Positions 25,501 to 34,144 are shown, counted from the first letter of the stretch. The stretch is DNA of 64,000 nt from a bacterium (GCA_019695305.1 JAIBAG010000011.1:19972-83971), one strand, 5' to 3'. Numbers and translations are program-made. Notes: generated from the sequence alone by a model not told the origin.

Positions 25501-26748
25501 GACAATATTTTTCCAGTATAGCTGTCCATAAGTATCAAACGGAAAATCGAGCGGAACTTCATCAAAATAGAATTCACACCACCCGCCAAAATTTATTTGA
25601 TCGTCACTCATCAGGCGTGTATCGATATGACCATTAATGATTTTGCCATTCCAGTTTATAGCAATAGGGACCGATGCCTCAATTTCAACACTCCCACACG
25701 ATGAGGTTAAAAGCTTAAATCGCCCGTCTTCGGTTGCTAGCCGTGAAATAAGACTAGAAGAGTCTACGTTAACATCAGCCTTCACATGACGACTCCACAA
25801 GCCTATGCGGTAACAAGAAGGAAGAAGTTGGTTAATTAAGCCTTGTCCACCACCTAGACTCCCTTCGCGGTAAGCATCTTCCCAAAAATCTACATCTGTA
25901 GTGGTATCGGATAATCCTGCTTTAGCAATTTGACCCAAAACTCCATGGCCCTTTAAAAACATGGAAAGATCTAGAGAAAGAGTTTGAGGAAAATAAGACC
26001 CAAAAAGGGGATTAATATTGGGTTTAATGATAAGTTTTATGCGTCCATCCACCACCACAAGCGATTCAAGCTGTAATAGACGTGTGAATCGTTTAGTTAA
26101 ATCTTGAAAAAGTAATAACGAATCATGTGGAATAAAATTATTACCAAAAATAGCTTCCAATACGTCGGCGCTATCAACTGACACGTATGTATTTTCAAAA
26201 GTAACCAATGTAGTTTTTGTAGCCGATTGTAAATGCCCGCCTGTAATTTGGGCATGTAAACACACCCGTGACTTTTGATCGTACTCCACCGATACCAAAC
26301 CGCCCGCATATGGAATATCGGCTCGTTCGGGACCATCGGGCACCATTTCGGCATACACTTCGGCCTCATCTACCCCCAAACGCACGGGGTAATCGTTAGG
26401 GTTGTAGGGCTGGGTAGAAGGCAATATTTGATAGGAAGGGGTTAATGAACTTAATTGCCAGCTCCCCTCCCATTGTGAAAAATTGATACCGTCATCAAGA
26501 GTTGGATAGTGAGCTTTAATCTCATCTTCATTTTGAACAAGCCACCAACCTAAAAATTGTTCTACACGCGGGGGAGTAACGTACATGTCGTGAAAAGTGG
26601 AAAGCCAAGAACTAGAAAAGTCTTCGTAGGTAACACCCGCCACTCTAAAAGGCGAATTCTGATTAAGCGGATGTTCGTAATCGGCTAGCTGTAACGGTGT
26701 GTTGGGCGTTGGATCGGTTAAAACCCAGTCCCCTGTTCGTTCTACCAT
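22501..26748 (-). CDS. Giant β-rich protein (1415 aa), AsmA/TamB-like in character
   Basis: 1415 aa with a strong ribosome site (GGAGGGAGGATCCA before ATG). No signal peptide: it starts MVERTGDWVLTDPTPNTPLQ. Most of the chain is short amphipathic β-strands punctuated by Gly and Asp (GHVNISEARDIKINTLQII; KLVLNRVDFSGAGHLVFTGN), the texture of AsmA/TamB/YdbH repeating β-groove lipid-transfer proteins. An acidic linker (PEEQEDILEPEDNTD) sits at mid-length. It shares this style and the absence of a signal with the 43246-49608 protein. Assignment to the β-groove class is inference. If correct, the lack of a membrane anchor would be unusual. Confidence 0.5.
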   Translation of the reverse strand: MVERTGDWVLTDPTPNTPLQLADYEHPLNQNSPFRVAGVTYEDFSSSWLSTFHDMYVTPPRVEQFLGWWLVQNEDEIKAHYPTLDDGINFSQWEGSWQLSSLTPSYQILPSTQPYNPNDYPVRLGVDEAEVYAEMVPDGPERADIPYAGGLVSVEYDQKSRVCLHAQITGGHLQSATKTTLVTFENTYVSVDSADVLEAIFGNNFIPHDSLLLFQDLTKRFTRLLQLESLVVVDGRIKLIIKPNINPLFGSYFPQTLSLDLSMFLKGHGVLGQIAKAGLSDTTTDVDFWEDAYREGSLGGGQGLINQLLPSCYRIGLWSRHVKADVNVDSSSLISRLATEDGRFKLLTSSCGSVEIEASVPIAINWNGKIINGHIDTRLMSDDQINFGGWCEFYFDEVPLDFPFDTYGQLYWKNIVLENNAWDAGSIFSKILFTFEGSLSLYGKSPHFITGGGVFAVNGDESRLTVQALSQGRDETIPRLASASVNLSEQDIDFTLKGMRLEILKDVWVTLEEVTGHSKKEKDDVTTTIHGVFKIESKNSLLFDETIRYQGTVVYDIKHQTLQFKNLNLPLRNINFSLQSNGNTKSFVFNGRVVGSPIFDLTKKELRGPLVLKGNLLSPNSNLPFFPAWVAMQDDFTLKARFEGVLEPPMHGDILEGSSHAGYTSINNMSLSLNRLWQEEGKIKIEMDVKASPAGYTETPEEQEDILEPEDNTDPLEVQPASPYIVREAEQSLNDWDVFLSDYGLDEEKARMMLDVSQHIRDGSFTLTGFSFTRKRLGALTVPAGCEPVLDIRVHNGKLMQFHFYFTRPLLFGAVKAVRGIYFDHDTGSFRLDLVDPSDGRRPINMYQTKESDLKITRLLFKMLPLPDSVVAHLLEESKLDPDFLNDSTKGWLQFFFMALVAMGNPLTNRNSEEDKKESPLNWGHAVININSLQLDEGARFKYGGAFFEFGCAHGNSPHDAMDANNSITGKISLADGSIELKMATIGKLHMSAPLGNDNTPAFDIILEDGDHGTLTLTGTDNESTISIDGFTFRRASIMGSAKGGHVNISEARDIKINTLQIIKSECDTGENTTLVTDFDFNLARGSLDFSKGNKEAHLEMENSPVHLKAEISLENVYGDANDEFGDGFAEHRKSPMVFTIFKKGTWEVSSPSLYFPRATFTPDMEFENSSLNHAFVRLEESAEMVPSMDIEGEFDWHMQKPITLRLAATPVMQKLNPKLVLNRVDFSGAGHLVFTGNHFHFEPMGQAPLLLHVAGEVGMHISSNHGESEFTSHFDNTQQITSGDLAIGANHGSLPLFIEKLVLDQTAINLQDGHGVFYVTTPTGAGYSEVRFTNATGNLQFEDGVLERSNTLVVNGLSLQVNDHGPHRNKLNLSGAVVVNADGLRFSRIAISGRAYDEQNQASVSNLSLESRPQ

Positions 26749-27072
26749 TGGATCCTCCCTCCATGGTTAAAAGCGCACATTGGTTCACAGTCTGAAACAG
26801 TTTCTATTTTCTTGGATAGGAATTGACGTAGTGGATTGTCTGATGAGATTTGTGGATAAGTCAATATCTAGTTGATTTTTATAAGTTTTTTATACGGTGC
26901 GTCATGCGTCAAGACGCGGAAATCATAGGATTTTACCTCATTCAAAAAAAATTAAACTTTTTAAAAAGAAAAAAACACCGTTTTTGGTTTCGTGCTTTCT
27001 GTCTAGTAAACCTTATGATATGAATCATGAAATTGTATTTTTCACTATTTTAAAAACTAAAGGGAGGCTTTT
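26749..27072. other. 324-bp divergent regulatory region
   Basis: It separates the giant gene (minus) from doxX (plus). It is AT-rich, with an ATGCGTCA motif at 26904-26911 inside a small inverted repeat (GCGTC...GACGC). It presumably holds promoters for both genes; no ORF or RNA is recognised. Confidence 0.5.
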
Positions 27073-27501
27073 ATGAAAGGAATTCGCGAACAATTAGCGC
27101 CGCTGGCTTTAACCATTTTACGTGCTTATACCGGCATTGTAATGGCCGTTCATGGTTATCAAAAATTTCAAAATTTGGACGCTACCATTGGCGTGTTTAC
27201 ACAGTTAGGAATGCCCATGCCCGATAAATTAGTATGGCTTGCCATAGCCGGCGAATTTTTGGGTGGCCTTGGTTTAATTGTTGGTCTTCTTACTCCGCTG
27301 GCAGCCTTTGGTGTTTTTGCCACCATGTTTGTGGCGGTATCGCAGGTACACTTTAAAAACGGCTTACTCTCTTCGAACAACGGTTACGAATACCCTATGA
27401 CACTCATGTGGATTGCCTTCTTTTTTATCATGAACGGTGCGGGGAAATACAGCTTAGACGCCTTGTTCTGTAAAAAGAAACAAAGCGGAATTGAAATATA
27501 A
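27073..27501 (+). CDS. DoxX family membrane protein
   Basis: 142 aa with ribosome site AGGGAGG 7 bases before ATG. Four membrane helices fit the DoxX/SURF4 fold: ALTILRAYTGIVMAVHGYQK, LAIAGEFLGGLGLIVGLLTP, ALAAFGVFATMFVAVSQVHF-like and TLMWIAFFFIMNGAGKYSLD. DoxX proteins act in membrane redox or quinone-linked processes; the exact role here is unknown. It is convergent with the TetR gene, with a long inverted repeat between them. Confidence 0.88.
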   Translation: MKGIREQLAPLALTILRAYTGIVMAVHGYQKFQNLDATIGVFTQLGMPMPDKLVWLAIAGEFLGGLGLIVGLLTPLAAFGVFATMFVAVSQVHFKNGLLSSNNGYEYPMTLMWIAFFFIMNGAGKYSLDALFCKKKQSGIEI

Positions 27502-27555
27502 AACAAAAAAGTTTTAGTACTGCGTTATTTAACTTGTTATTTTTGATGCTGTACA

Positions 27556-27617
27556 AGTGTTTGTAATCAAATTAATTTTATTAGATTTACTTTAATGAAT
27601 TAATTTGAACAAACACT
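27556..27617. terminator. Long imperfect inverted repeat between convergent doxX and tetR genes
   Basis: AGTGTTTGTAATCAAATTAA (from 27556) faces its near-complement ending at 27617, arms of 20-22 bp with about 2 unpaired positions and a 20-nt loop. It covers the stop codon of the TetR gene. A bidirectional transcript-end hairpin is likely, although no GC-rich stem plus U-tract exists. Confidence 0.5.
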
Positions 27618-28233
27618 AGTGAAAGTTTTCGGGTAAGCTCAGAGTTTTTTCGGCGAGCGCTTCCAACAACACTTCGGGTTGGTGGATAGAATAGCTAAAT
27701 TGATCGATTAAAGCTTCAATGACAGGTTCCATTTCGGGCGTTTCGCCGCGCACCCACGAAACCAGAGTTTCCTTTACCGATCCCAAAAAGCAACGGGCCG
27801 TTACAAGAGGCTTTAAGGGACGATAAATCCCATTTTGAACACCCGCTTCAAGCCAACTTGCTATCCGCTTTACTACTTCATCTTCAAATTGTTTAATTTG
27901 TGCCTGAAACTCTTCATCTATTGTGTGTGAAGCAAATAAAAGCAGTTGAATCAACAAGGCATCGCGGGTTAAAGCGGCCACCACAGGGCTTGCTTTTTCA
28001 CGTTTTGTACCTTCTCCTTCAAACGCTTTTAATCCCGTTATAACATCCGTAAAAAGTCGGTTTAACAGTAAGGCCAAAACATCTTTTTTACTCTTAAAAT
28101 ACAAATAAAACGTGCCACGAGCTACACCAGCTTCGTCTATAATTTGCGATACCGATGTTTTATCGTAACCTTCGCGATGAAACACTTGGATGGCGGCGTT
28201 TAAAATAAGTTGTTCGCGTTTTTTGCGGTTCAT
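27616..28233 (-). CDS. TetR family transcriptional regulator
   Basis: 205 aa. The N-terminal HTH at residues 26-53 (TSVSQIIDEAGVARGTFYLY) has the TetR signature; residues 60-205 form the helical ligand and dimer domain. The HTH resembles regulators of fatty-acid or envelope stress genes, but the effector cannot be told. It is divergent from the 28497 peptidase gene across a 263-bp region rich in hairpins. A FadR-like operator elsewhere in the window (53989-54002) makes it one candidate regulator of fadE; this is speculation. Confidence 0.88.
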   Translation of the reverse strand: MNRKKREQLILNAAIQVFHREGYDKTSVSQIIDEAGVARGTFYLYFKSKKDVLALLLNRLFTDVITGLKAFEGEGTKREKASPVVAALTRDALLIQLLLFASHTIDEEFQAQIKQFEDEVVKRIASWLEAGVQNGIYRPLKPLVTARCFLGSVKETLVSWVRGETPEMEPVIEALIDQFSYSIHQPEVLLEALAEKTLSLPENFH

Positions 28234-28376
28234 GTTTAAAACTTAACAAGGGCTTGCTTAAATAAATTCACTCCACCTGCAAATGCCTTTATTTAACCCA
28301 ATCCCTTGCCAGTGAGCTGACATGGGTACTAGGGAGGATGACCAAAAATGTCAACACTTTCGTAATAAAAAAATGA

Positions 28377-28470
28377 GGGTAAAAAAAATATTTTTTACCC
28401 TTGCCTCTAGCCCCTATCCTCGCTAAGCGAGAGAAGCCTCTTATGGGAAAATTAATTTCCATAAAAGGCT
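28377..28470. other. Three consecutive hairpins in a divergent intergenic region
   Basis: Hairpin 1 (28377-28400) has perfect 10-bp arms GGGTAAAAAA/TTTTTTACCC. Hairpin 2 (28419-28431) is CTCGC-TAA-GCGAG. Hairpin 3 (28435-28470) has arms AGCCTCTTATGG/CCATAAAAGGCT with one mismatch. They lie between the TetR start (28233) and the peptidase start (28497), so they are in a 5' leader, not at gene ends. Confidence 0.55.
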
Positions 28471-28496
28471 AAAAAATTACATCATTTTAAGGTTTT

Positions 28497-29507
28497 ATGG
28501 CCACAGTAACCAAATTAAGCCCCTTAACTAACGACGAGTTATTAAATCTCCGTTTTTGTGAGCTCGATTTAAGCCTAGAACCCTTAGCCCCGGCTATTAA
28601 CCAATTAGGAGAAGAGCTTAGCCTTAAGCAAATTAACTTTATCCCCTCCTGCTTTTTGGCAGACGAATGGTTTGTGCCCACCGATGCCACTAATATTGGA
28701 ATTCCTTTTTATTTGGTGCATCCGCGTCTTATCAAACTCGAAGAAGACATGATGGCTGATGTAGAAGGCGGCACTTTGGATGAATGTATGCGTATTTTAC
28801 GACACGAGGCAGGCCACGCCATAGCCCATGCCTATGGGCTTACCAAAACAAAGGCTTATCAAAAAGTTTTTGGCAAACCGTCTGAAGAAACTCCCGATTC
28901 ATACCGTCCCCGCTTTTACAGCAAAAATTATGTGCGTAATTTGGATAATTTTTATGCCCAATGCGACCCCGACGAAGACTTTGCCGAAACCTTTGCTGTA
29001 TGGCTTAATCCCTCTTCAAACTACAAAAAACATTATTCGCGCTGGGGCGCCTTAAAAAAACTGGAATGTGTTGAAAGTTTAATGGCAGGCATTACCGGTA
29101 CACCACCGCTAACCACGCGCACCGAGTATAATTACTCGATTCAAAAACTAAAAACGCGTCTTAAAAATCATTACATTAAAAAGAGACGCGACTATGCCGA
29201 AGATTATCCCGATTTTTTTGATCAAGATTTAAAAAAGATTTTTACAGCCGACAAAAAAGAAGGAAGCAAAAAGGCCTCTGTATTCATTAGCCGCCACAAA
29301 AAAGAAATGATGACCAAAGTATCACTTTGGTCGGGTGAAAAAAAATATAGTCTCGATCAACTCATTCACAATCTGCAGGCTCGTGCTAATACTTTGGGGT
29401 TACTCGTTTACAAAACGGAAACCGAAACACTTATTGATCTTGTTTCTCTCTTAACATCCATGGCAGTTAGCCGAAGACTAACCGGTAAATTAAAGCAAAG
29501 AGTGTAA
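28497..29507 (+). CDS. Putative zinc-binding metallopeptidase
   Basis: 336 aa, soluble. The active-site motif HEAGH is at residues 103-107 (RHEAGHAIAHAYGL), and a downstream Glu (DEDFAETFAVWL) is a likely third ligand or structural residue. The family (putative zinc-binding metallopeptidase often found beside ATP-grasp ligases) fits the pattern FYSKNYVRNLDNFYAQCDPDEDF. The C-terminal 130 residues are basic (KTRLKNHYIKKRRDYAEDYP). No ATP-grasp neighbour is present here. The start has only weak ribosome-site sequence; the hairpins upstream may matter. Confidence 0.75.
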   Translation: MATVTKLSPLTNDELLNLRFCELDLSLEPLAPAINQLGEELSLKQINFIPSCFLADEWFVPTDATNIGIPFYLVHPRLIKLEEDMMADVEGGTLDECMRILRHEAGHAIAHAYGLTKTKAYQKVFGKPSEETPDSYRPRFYSKNYVRNLDNFYAQCDPDEDFAETFAVWLNPSSNYKKHYSRWGALKKLECVESLMAGITGTPPLTTRTEYNYSIQKLKTRLKNHYIKKRRDYAEDYPDFFDQDLKKIFTADKKEGSKKASVFISRHKKEMMTKVSLWSGEKKYSLDQLIHNLQARANTLGLLVYKTETETLIDLVSLLTSMAVSRRLTGKLKQRV

Positions 29508-29513
29508 TTTTTT

Positions 29514-29891
29514 ATGAAAAAAATAATGATCGCCCTATTTTTATTAATTCCCTTTTATGCTCATTCGGCTTTACCGCCGCTTACTGATAAGCAATTAGAC
29601 TCACTCTCTAACACAGTGGTAAAAGCCACGGTCACAAGCAATAAAGTAGCCGGTCCAACCCAAGAAATAGGCTGCACAAAAAGAACATTATACACACTCA
29701 CATTAAAAGTGAGTGACACCATAAAAGGAAAAGCACCAACCACCCAAACCATTACCTACACCGGTATAGAGCTAAAGGAAATGTGTACAGGCCCTTCTGT
29801 TGGCCTTCATTTACAGGGCGAAACGGGGATTTTTTATTTAAAATGTGATGAAAAAGAATGTGGAATTATTGATGTTAGGGATAATCCATAA
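29514..29891 (+). CDS. Small secreted protein of unknown function
   Basis: 125 aa with a signal peptide (MKKIMIALFLLIPFYAHSA). The mature protein has four Cys (EIGCTKR, KEMCTG, LKCDEKECG) that could form two disulfides, with β-rich segments (TLYTLTLKVSDTIKG). No family recognised. It starts 6 bp after the metallopeptidase gene, so they form an operon, but the peptidase lacks an export signal. Confidence 0.6.
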   Translation: MKKIMIALFLLIPFYAHSALPPLTDKQLDSLSNTVVKATVTSNKVAGPTQEIGCTKRTLYTLTLKVSDTIKGKAPTTQTITYTGIELKEMCTGPSVGLHLQGETGIFYLKCDEKECGIIDVRDNP

Positions 29892-29967
29892 AAAAATATT
29901 TATTCTGACAGAGACATAACACGTAAAGGAAATAATCATCTGCCTCACTTTGATAAGCCTTTTTATT

Positions 29968-30303
29968 TTACTGGCAATCCCCCGATCCTTTTAAATACTT
30001 ACAATTCACCCAACCCGTTATTTTGTTATAGGTCACCCTACACCATCCGCTGCCGCACTCTTTGGGTTTGGGACTAGCTGGGTCGTCTGGACATTCTAAA
30101 TTGTTACTATTGGCTACTCCCTTGGCATGCGGCGGAATAGTTCCTACAATTTTATAACTTATTCCTGCTCCCTCGCGGATATTAAGAACATCGTTATCCG
30201 CCACACCTTTTACCTCCCAGCAATCCGGCCCGTCGGCCGTGGCATGGGCATAAACCGGGACAAACAATATACTCACCACCATTCCCAAAATATTTTTTCT
30301 CAT
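29968..30303 (-). CDS. Secreted bacterial SH3-like domain protein
   Basis: 111 aa from ATG 30303 (AGGAA upstream); longer in-frame starts would run into the preceding gene and place the signal peptide internally. Signal: RKNILGMVVSILFVPVYAHA. One SH3b domain: VLNIREGAGISYKIVGTIPP then GSGWCRVTYNKITGWVNCKY, with Cys pairs suited to the periplasm. SH3b domains bind peptidoglycan or peptides. It lies 23 bp after a PGRP amidase gene on the same strand, so a shared cell-wall role is plausible. Confidence 0.75.
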   Translation of the reverse strand: MRKNILGMVVSILFVPVYAHATADGPDCWEVKGVADNDVLNIREGAGISYKIVGTIPPHAKGVANSNNLECPDDPASPKPKECGSGWCRVTYNKITGWVNCKYLKGSGDCQ

Positions 30304-30326
30304 AATAGCAGTGTTTCCTGTTTTTT

Positions 30327-31166
30327 TTAAAATTGCAACCCCTTCACCACGTCCATCCCATACTTTCCGGGACATAAGGTTTTATCGTTTTTTGCATCAA
30401 TCTGCTGATGGCCTTTAATAGCCGTCACATGTAAATTTTCCCTTAATACCTTTACCACCAAACCCAGGCTCCTTTTTTGTTCCAATGTTAAATCTTTAAT
30501 GTCATGATTTCCCAATAGCGCAATACCAATAGAACTTTGATTGGCACTTTTAGCCTGCCATACACGCTCGCTTAAATAGTTAAGCTTAATTACCGTTCCG
30601 TTTTGTAAAATAAGATAATGATACGAAATATACGGAGCCCCTTTATTATCTAAATACCCCGAATGAACATGCAGCTTGTAAATTTGGGGCACACTATCAC
30701 TCACTGTGTGGTGAATAACAAGATGATGAATACCGGCCATAGGCCTAAAACCCCAATAACGTCCGGCAACAGGTGTTAATTGATGCAAAACTAAATCGTG
30801 ACGACCCAAAAATGAAATGTGATTAATAACAAGAAGCTTATTCATTTTATCGTCTATGGTTTGGTCCATACTCTTCATTCGCTTTTCTAAAATAGGATAA
30901 ATACGAGAATAAAGACGGTTTAAACGTTCTTCAATTTCTGGTGGAGTATGATTAAAATTTCCTTTCAGGTTTATTAATTCTGTTTTAATCTCCAACCACT
31001 CGGGCATGAAGGGTTTTAATTTTTCCTCCACTCCCGAAAATTGAATAAGGTCTTCTACCTCCTCAATGCGGGCGCTAATAATGGGGGCAGAACCCGGTAT
31101 TTCCTGCGCCCACACAGAAAAAGCCGGTATTATAAAAAGTAAAAATATATATTGCTTGAATTTCAT
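30327..31166 (-). CDS. PGRP/Amidase_2-type N-acetylmuramoyl-L-alanine amidase
   Basis: 279 aa. Signal peptide residues 1-20 (FLLFIIPAFSVWA). Residues 30-120 form a helical coiled region (RLNRLYSRIYPILEKRMKSM). The zinc amidase domain spans ~145-279: HHLVIHHT (His152 or His153), SYHYLI, GHQQID (His253) and Cys265 (LCPGKYG), the H-H-C ligand set of T7-lysozyme-like amidases. It cleaves the MurNAc-L-Ala bond in the periplasm. An SH3b gene follows it. It diverges from the 31187 gene, only 20 bp apart. Confidence 0.88.
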   Translation of the reverse strand: MKFKQYIFLLFIIPAFSVWAQEIPGSAPIISARIEEVEDLIQFSGVEEKLKPFMPEWLEIKTELINLKGNFNHTPPEIEERLNRLYSRIYPILEKRMKSMDQTIDDKMNKLLVINHISFLGRHDLVLHQLTPVAGRYWGFRPMAGIHHLVIHHTVSDSVPQIYKLHVHSGYLDNKGAPYISYHYLILQNGTVIKLNYLSERVWQAKSANQSSIGIALLGNHDIKDLTLEQKRSLGLVVKVLRENLHVTAIKGHQQIDAKNDKTLCPGKYGMDVVKGLQF

Positions 31167-31186
31167 TTTACACCCACAATAACCCG

Positions 31187-32212
31187 ATGTCCGATAAACC
31201 CCACATAGCCATTGTATTATCCGACCCAGGCGCTGTTCAGGCTGTTTTACCTGTTTATCAGCATCTTAACAATCTCGATCGCTTTAACTTTACCTTTTTT
31301 CTATCAGGCTGGGCCCGCGAGCACACCTCACAAATTGACTCGCCCATTGTATCATTAGGTTTGCGTTTAAAACCCATAGAGGTTATTGAAAAACTTGAAA
31401 ACCTAAAACCGGCACTTTTATTAACAGGCACCAGCAGTCATTACGAGTTTGAACAAGTATTTCGCAATACGGCTTCTAACCTTAATATTCCAAGCCTTGT
31501 TGTGATAGACCAGTGGAGTAATCTAGACCGCCGTTTTACCAATGCCTCGCGCGAGCTTTTTGAAATGACCGATTATATTTGTGTGATGGACGAAGCCACC
31601 CACAAAAGTTTTACCCGCGAAGGGTTTAACCCCAAGCGCATTATTATTACTGGACAACCCTATTTTGAAAAGCTGGCAAGCCTTAAAAAGCAAACTTCTG
31701 CATCCAATGGTGTGTTATTTTTATCGCAGCCTGTAGAATACTTATTTGTAAATACCGGCATTCCCTTTCCCGAACGTCATCCTTTTTTGGATATTCTGGA
31801 AAGTCTTAAAAAAGTTTTTCCAACCGACAGTATTTATTTTAAACAACATCCCTTAGAAAAATGCGATGACGATTTTTTAAATGAACTGAAAGAAATTAAA
31901 GTACTAGAGGCCGAACGCGCGGTGTACAGTGTTTGGGGTTTGGCCAATACTGTAGTGGGTTATAATTCTACCTCGTTATTGGATGCCTTGGCTGTGGGCA
32001 AAAAAGTGGTGAGCATTGAACTTGTACCCTATGGTAAAAGTTTGGAACGTGCCTTCGATTTATTTGGTATTACTCGTATACCAATATCTAATAAAGAATT
32101 GTTGGAAAAAACTCTTGAAAATACGCCGCCGCCGCATGAGCATCCCTTTCAATCTCATATTGGCGCCACCCTACGCATTGCCGATTTAGCCATTAAAATG
32201 ATTGAAAATTAG
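31187..32212 (+). CDS. GT-B-fold glycosyltransferase-like protein
   Basis: 341 aa, no signal. The N-terminal Rossmann-like half (HIAIVLSDPGAVQAVLPVYQ) and C-terminal half with YFKQHPLEK and VVGYNSTSLLDALAVGKKVV resemble GT-B enzymes, CDP-glycerol glycerophosphotransferase-like proteins and surface-polysaccharide transferases. Donor and acceptor are unknown, and no other polysaccharide genes are adjacent. Its 3' end overlaps the convergent hydrolase gene by 4 bp. Confidence 0.5.
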   Translation: MSDKPHIAIVLSDPGAVQAVLPVYQHLNNLDRFNFTFFLSGWAREHTSQIDSPIVSLGLRLKPIEVIEKLENLKPALLLTGTSSHYEFEQVFRNTASNLNIPSLVVIDQWSNLDRRFTNASRELFEMTDYICVMDEATHKSFTREGFNPKRIIITGQPYFEKLASLKKQTSASNGVLFLSQPVEYLFVNTGIPFPERHPFLDILESLKKVFPTDSIYFKQHPLEKCDDDFLNELKEIKVLEAERAVYSVWGLANTVVGYNSTSLLDALAVGKKVVSIELVPYGKSLERAFDLFGITRIPISNKELLEKTLENTPPPHEHPFQSHIGATLRIADLAIKMIEN

Positions 32213-33072
32213 AGTAAAAAATTTTTAATTGCATTCGCAAATTCCTGCGGTTTTTCGTGATGAATCATGTGCCCACAGTTTTGAAACGTAATTTTTTGAG
32301 AATTTTTTGGAAAATATGACAGGCGCCTTTCCACTTCTTTTAAAACATCTTCAGGATTCCCCAACCATTTCCCCATTTCAGTATCTTGGGCCACAGCAAG
32401 CAAACAAGAAGCGGTGATTTTTTGCCAGAACGGAATAATATTATGCATCTGAAACAAATAAGGATTTTTGCCCTTATGCTTAGGGTCGGCGGCAATCTGA
32501 TAACCCGCGCGCACCTTTTTGCTCATATGACGCGCCAAAAAAAGAGCGTATTCGTGCTTTAATTTAGGATTGGCCTTTACAAAGCGTTCGGCAATTTCTT
32601 TGATGGTTTTGTACGCTTTAAAAGGATGAATTTCTTCTTCCAGCCATGTGCGCATGCGCTCTGGACCTAACTCTCCGGGCATGTCCATAATGCCGTATGC
32701 TTCGGAATTAATAAAATGACGAATCCTTTCCGGAAAAGTACCCGCATAAATAGACACCATATTCCCACCCATAGAGTGGCCGACGATATCGACGGGTTCA
32801 TTAGGAGAAAAGTGATTTAAGAGCGCATGCACGTCGCCAATATATTCGTAGAAAAAATACCCCAGCTTATTTTTGGTATGTTGCGAATGGCCAAACCCAC
32901 GCAAATCGGGTGCTATGCAGTAAAAATCTTTCTCTAAATGCTCGCATAAAAAATTGAAAGTGGATCCCATTTCCATCCAGCCATGGATTAAGAATAATTT
33001 CGGCTTTTTGGGAGAACCCCAGGTGGCAATGCGATGCTTAAGGCCATTGAGTTTTATGTTAATGTGTTTCAT
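32209..33072 (-). CDS. α/β hydrolase
   Basis: 287 aa from ATG 33072, chosen because it overlaps the upstream TGA as ATGA; a GTG six codons earlier is possible. Oxyanion motif HGW (30-32), nucleophile Ser100 in GHSMGG, and catalytic His near the end (NCGHMIHHEKPQEF). It resembles the epoxide hydrolase/haloalkane dehalogenase-like branch (LRGFGHSQ). Substrate unknown. It is the last gene of an operon with xth and a VOC protein. Confidence 0.85.
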   Translation of the reverse strand: MKHINIKLNGLKHRIATWGSPKKPKLFLIHGWMEMGSTFNFLCEHLEKDFYCIAPDLRGFGHSQHTKNKLGYFFYEYIGDVHALLNHFSPNEPVDIVGHSMGGNMVSIYAGTFPERIRHFINSEAYGIMDMPGELGPERMRTWLEEEIHPFKAYKTIKEIAERFVKANPKLKHEYALFLARHMSKKVRAGYQIAADPKHKGKNPYLFQMHNIIPFWQKITASCLLAVAQDTEMGKWLGNPEDVLKEVERRLSYFPKNSQKITFQNCGHMIHHEKPQEFANAIKNFLL

Positions 33073-33377
33073 TTTTGAGAGCCTGGCCACATATTTTCAA
33101 TTTCTTGAGCCTGTAATGACTCAGTAAATCTTTCCCATAAAATACCATTCACGTCTTTTTCGGCATCAAATGCTTTTGCCTCATCATCTTCCCAGCCCAC
33201 ATGTCGGAGGGTACCAGGATTTTCAGCTTTCCGGATAGAAAAATTAAGAGTGTTGGTACGCCAAAGTGCATATTCATTCTCAATAACAACAGTTGGTTCA
33301 CACTCTAAACGCTTAGAATAATCTTGAACGGATATTTCAATATCTTTGACCGAAAGAGCAATATGAAATTTTTTCAT
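33069..33377 (-). CDS. Glyoxalase/VOC family protein
   Basis: 102 aa, a single vicinal-oxygen-chelate module: KFHIALSVKDIEISVQDYSK at the start with the first metal-type His, and LRHVGWEDD later. It resembles ArsI/CadI-like small glyoxalase proteins. It is one half-site, so it probably dimerises. It overlaps both neighbours by four bases (ATGA at each junction), in one operon with xth and the α/β hydrolase. Confidence 0.8.
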   Translation of the reverse strand: MKKFHIALSVKDIEISVQDYSKRLECEPTVVIENEYALWRTNTLNFSIRKAENPGTLRHVGWEDDEAKAFDAEKDVNGILWERFTESLQAQEIENMWPGSQK

Positions 33378-34144
33378 GTCTTTAACTCAATCCCCACCGG
33401 ACAATGATCCGACCCCATCACATTAGCACGAATACAGGCACTTTTAACACAAGCTTGCATGTTTCCCGACACGCAAAAGTAATCAATACGCCACCCTACG
33501 TTCCGGGATCTCGCCTGCATCCTATAACTCCACCAGGTGTAATTTTTAGGTTCCTTATTGAACATGCGAAACGTATCTACAAAATTAGCCGCTAAAATAT
33601 TATCAAAACCTGCACGCTCCTCATCGGTAAATCCGGCATTAAAACGATTGGTTTTGGGATTAGCCAAATCAATTTCGGTATGAGCCACATTGAGATCGCC
33701 GCAAAAAATAACAGGCTTTTTCTTTTCCAGATTTTTTACAAAGTTAAGAAAAGCGATGTCCCACTGAACACGGTACTTTAAACGGGCTAGCTCCTCCTGT
33801 GAATTGGGCGTGTAAACATTCACAAGATAATAATCTTTAAATTCCAGCGTCAGCACACGCCCTTCCTGATCGTGCTCGGCAATACCCATGTCGTAAATAA
33901 CATTAAGAGGATCAACGCGTGTAAAAATAGCAGTACCCGAATATCCCTTACGCGCCTTGGAACTATTCCAGAAAGCGGCATAACTGTTTAAATGAGGCGC
34001 TTCTTTGGGCAAATCAATCTGACTTTGCTCGGCTTTGGTTTCTTGCAAACAAAGGATATCAGGATTTTCATCCCTTACATAATCGTTAAAACCCTTGCCG
34101 CAAATAGCACGGATACCGTTGACGTTCCAAGAGATGAGCTTCAT
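33374..34144 (-). CDS. xth: Exodeoxyribonuclease III
   Basis: 256 aa from ATG 34144 (a TTG two codons earlier is less likely). Endonuclease/exonuclease/phosphatase fold with catalytic motifs: SWNVNGIRA, LQETKAE, VNVYTPNSQEE, GDLNVAHTEID, WWSYRM and the terminal GSDHCPVGIEL. It cleaves at abasic sites and has 3'-5' exonuclease activity in base excision repair, the same pathway as Nth encoded about 1.9 kb away. Confidence 0.94.
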   Translation of the reverse strand: MKLISWNVNGIRAICGKGFNDYVRDENPDILCLQETKAEQSQIDLPKEAPHLNSYAAFWNSSKARKGYSGTAIFTRVDPLNVIYDMGIAEHDQEGRVLTLEFKDYYLVNVYTPNSQEELARLKYRVQWDIAFLNFVKNLEKKKPVIFCGDLNVAHTEIDLANPKTNRFNAGFTDEERAGFDNILAANFVDTFRMFNKEPKNYTWWSYRMQARSRNVGWRIDYFCVSGNMQACVKSACIRANVMGSDHCPVGIELKT

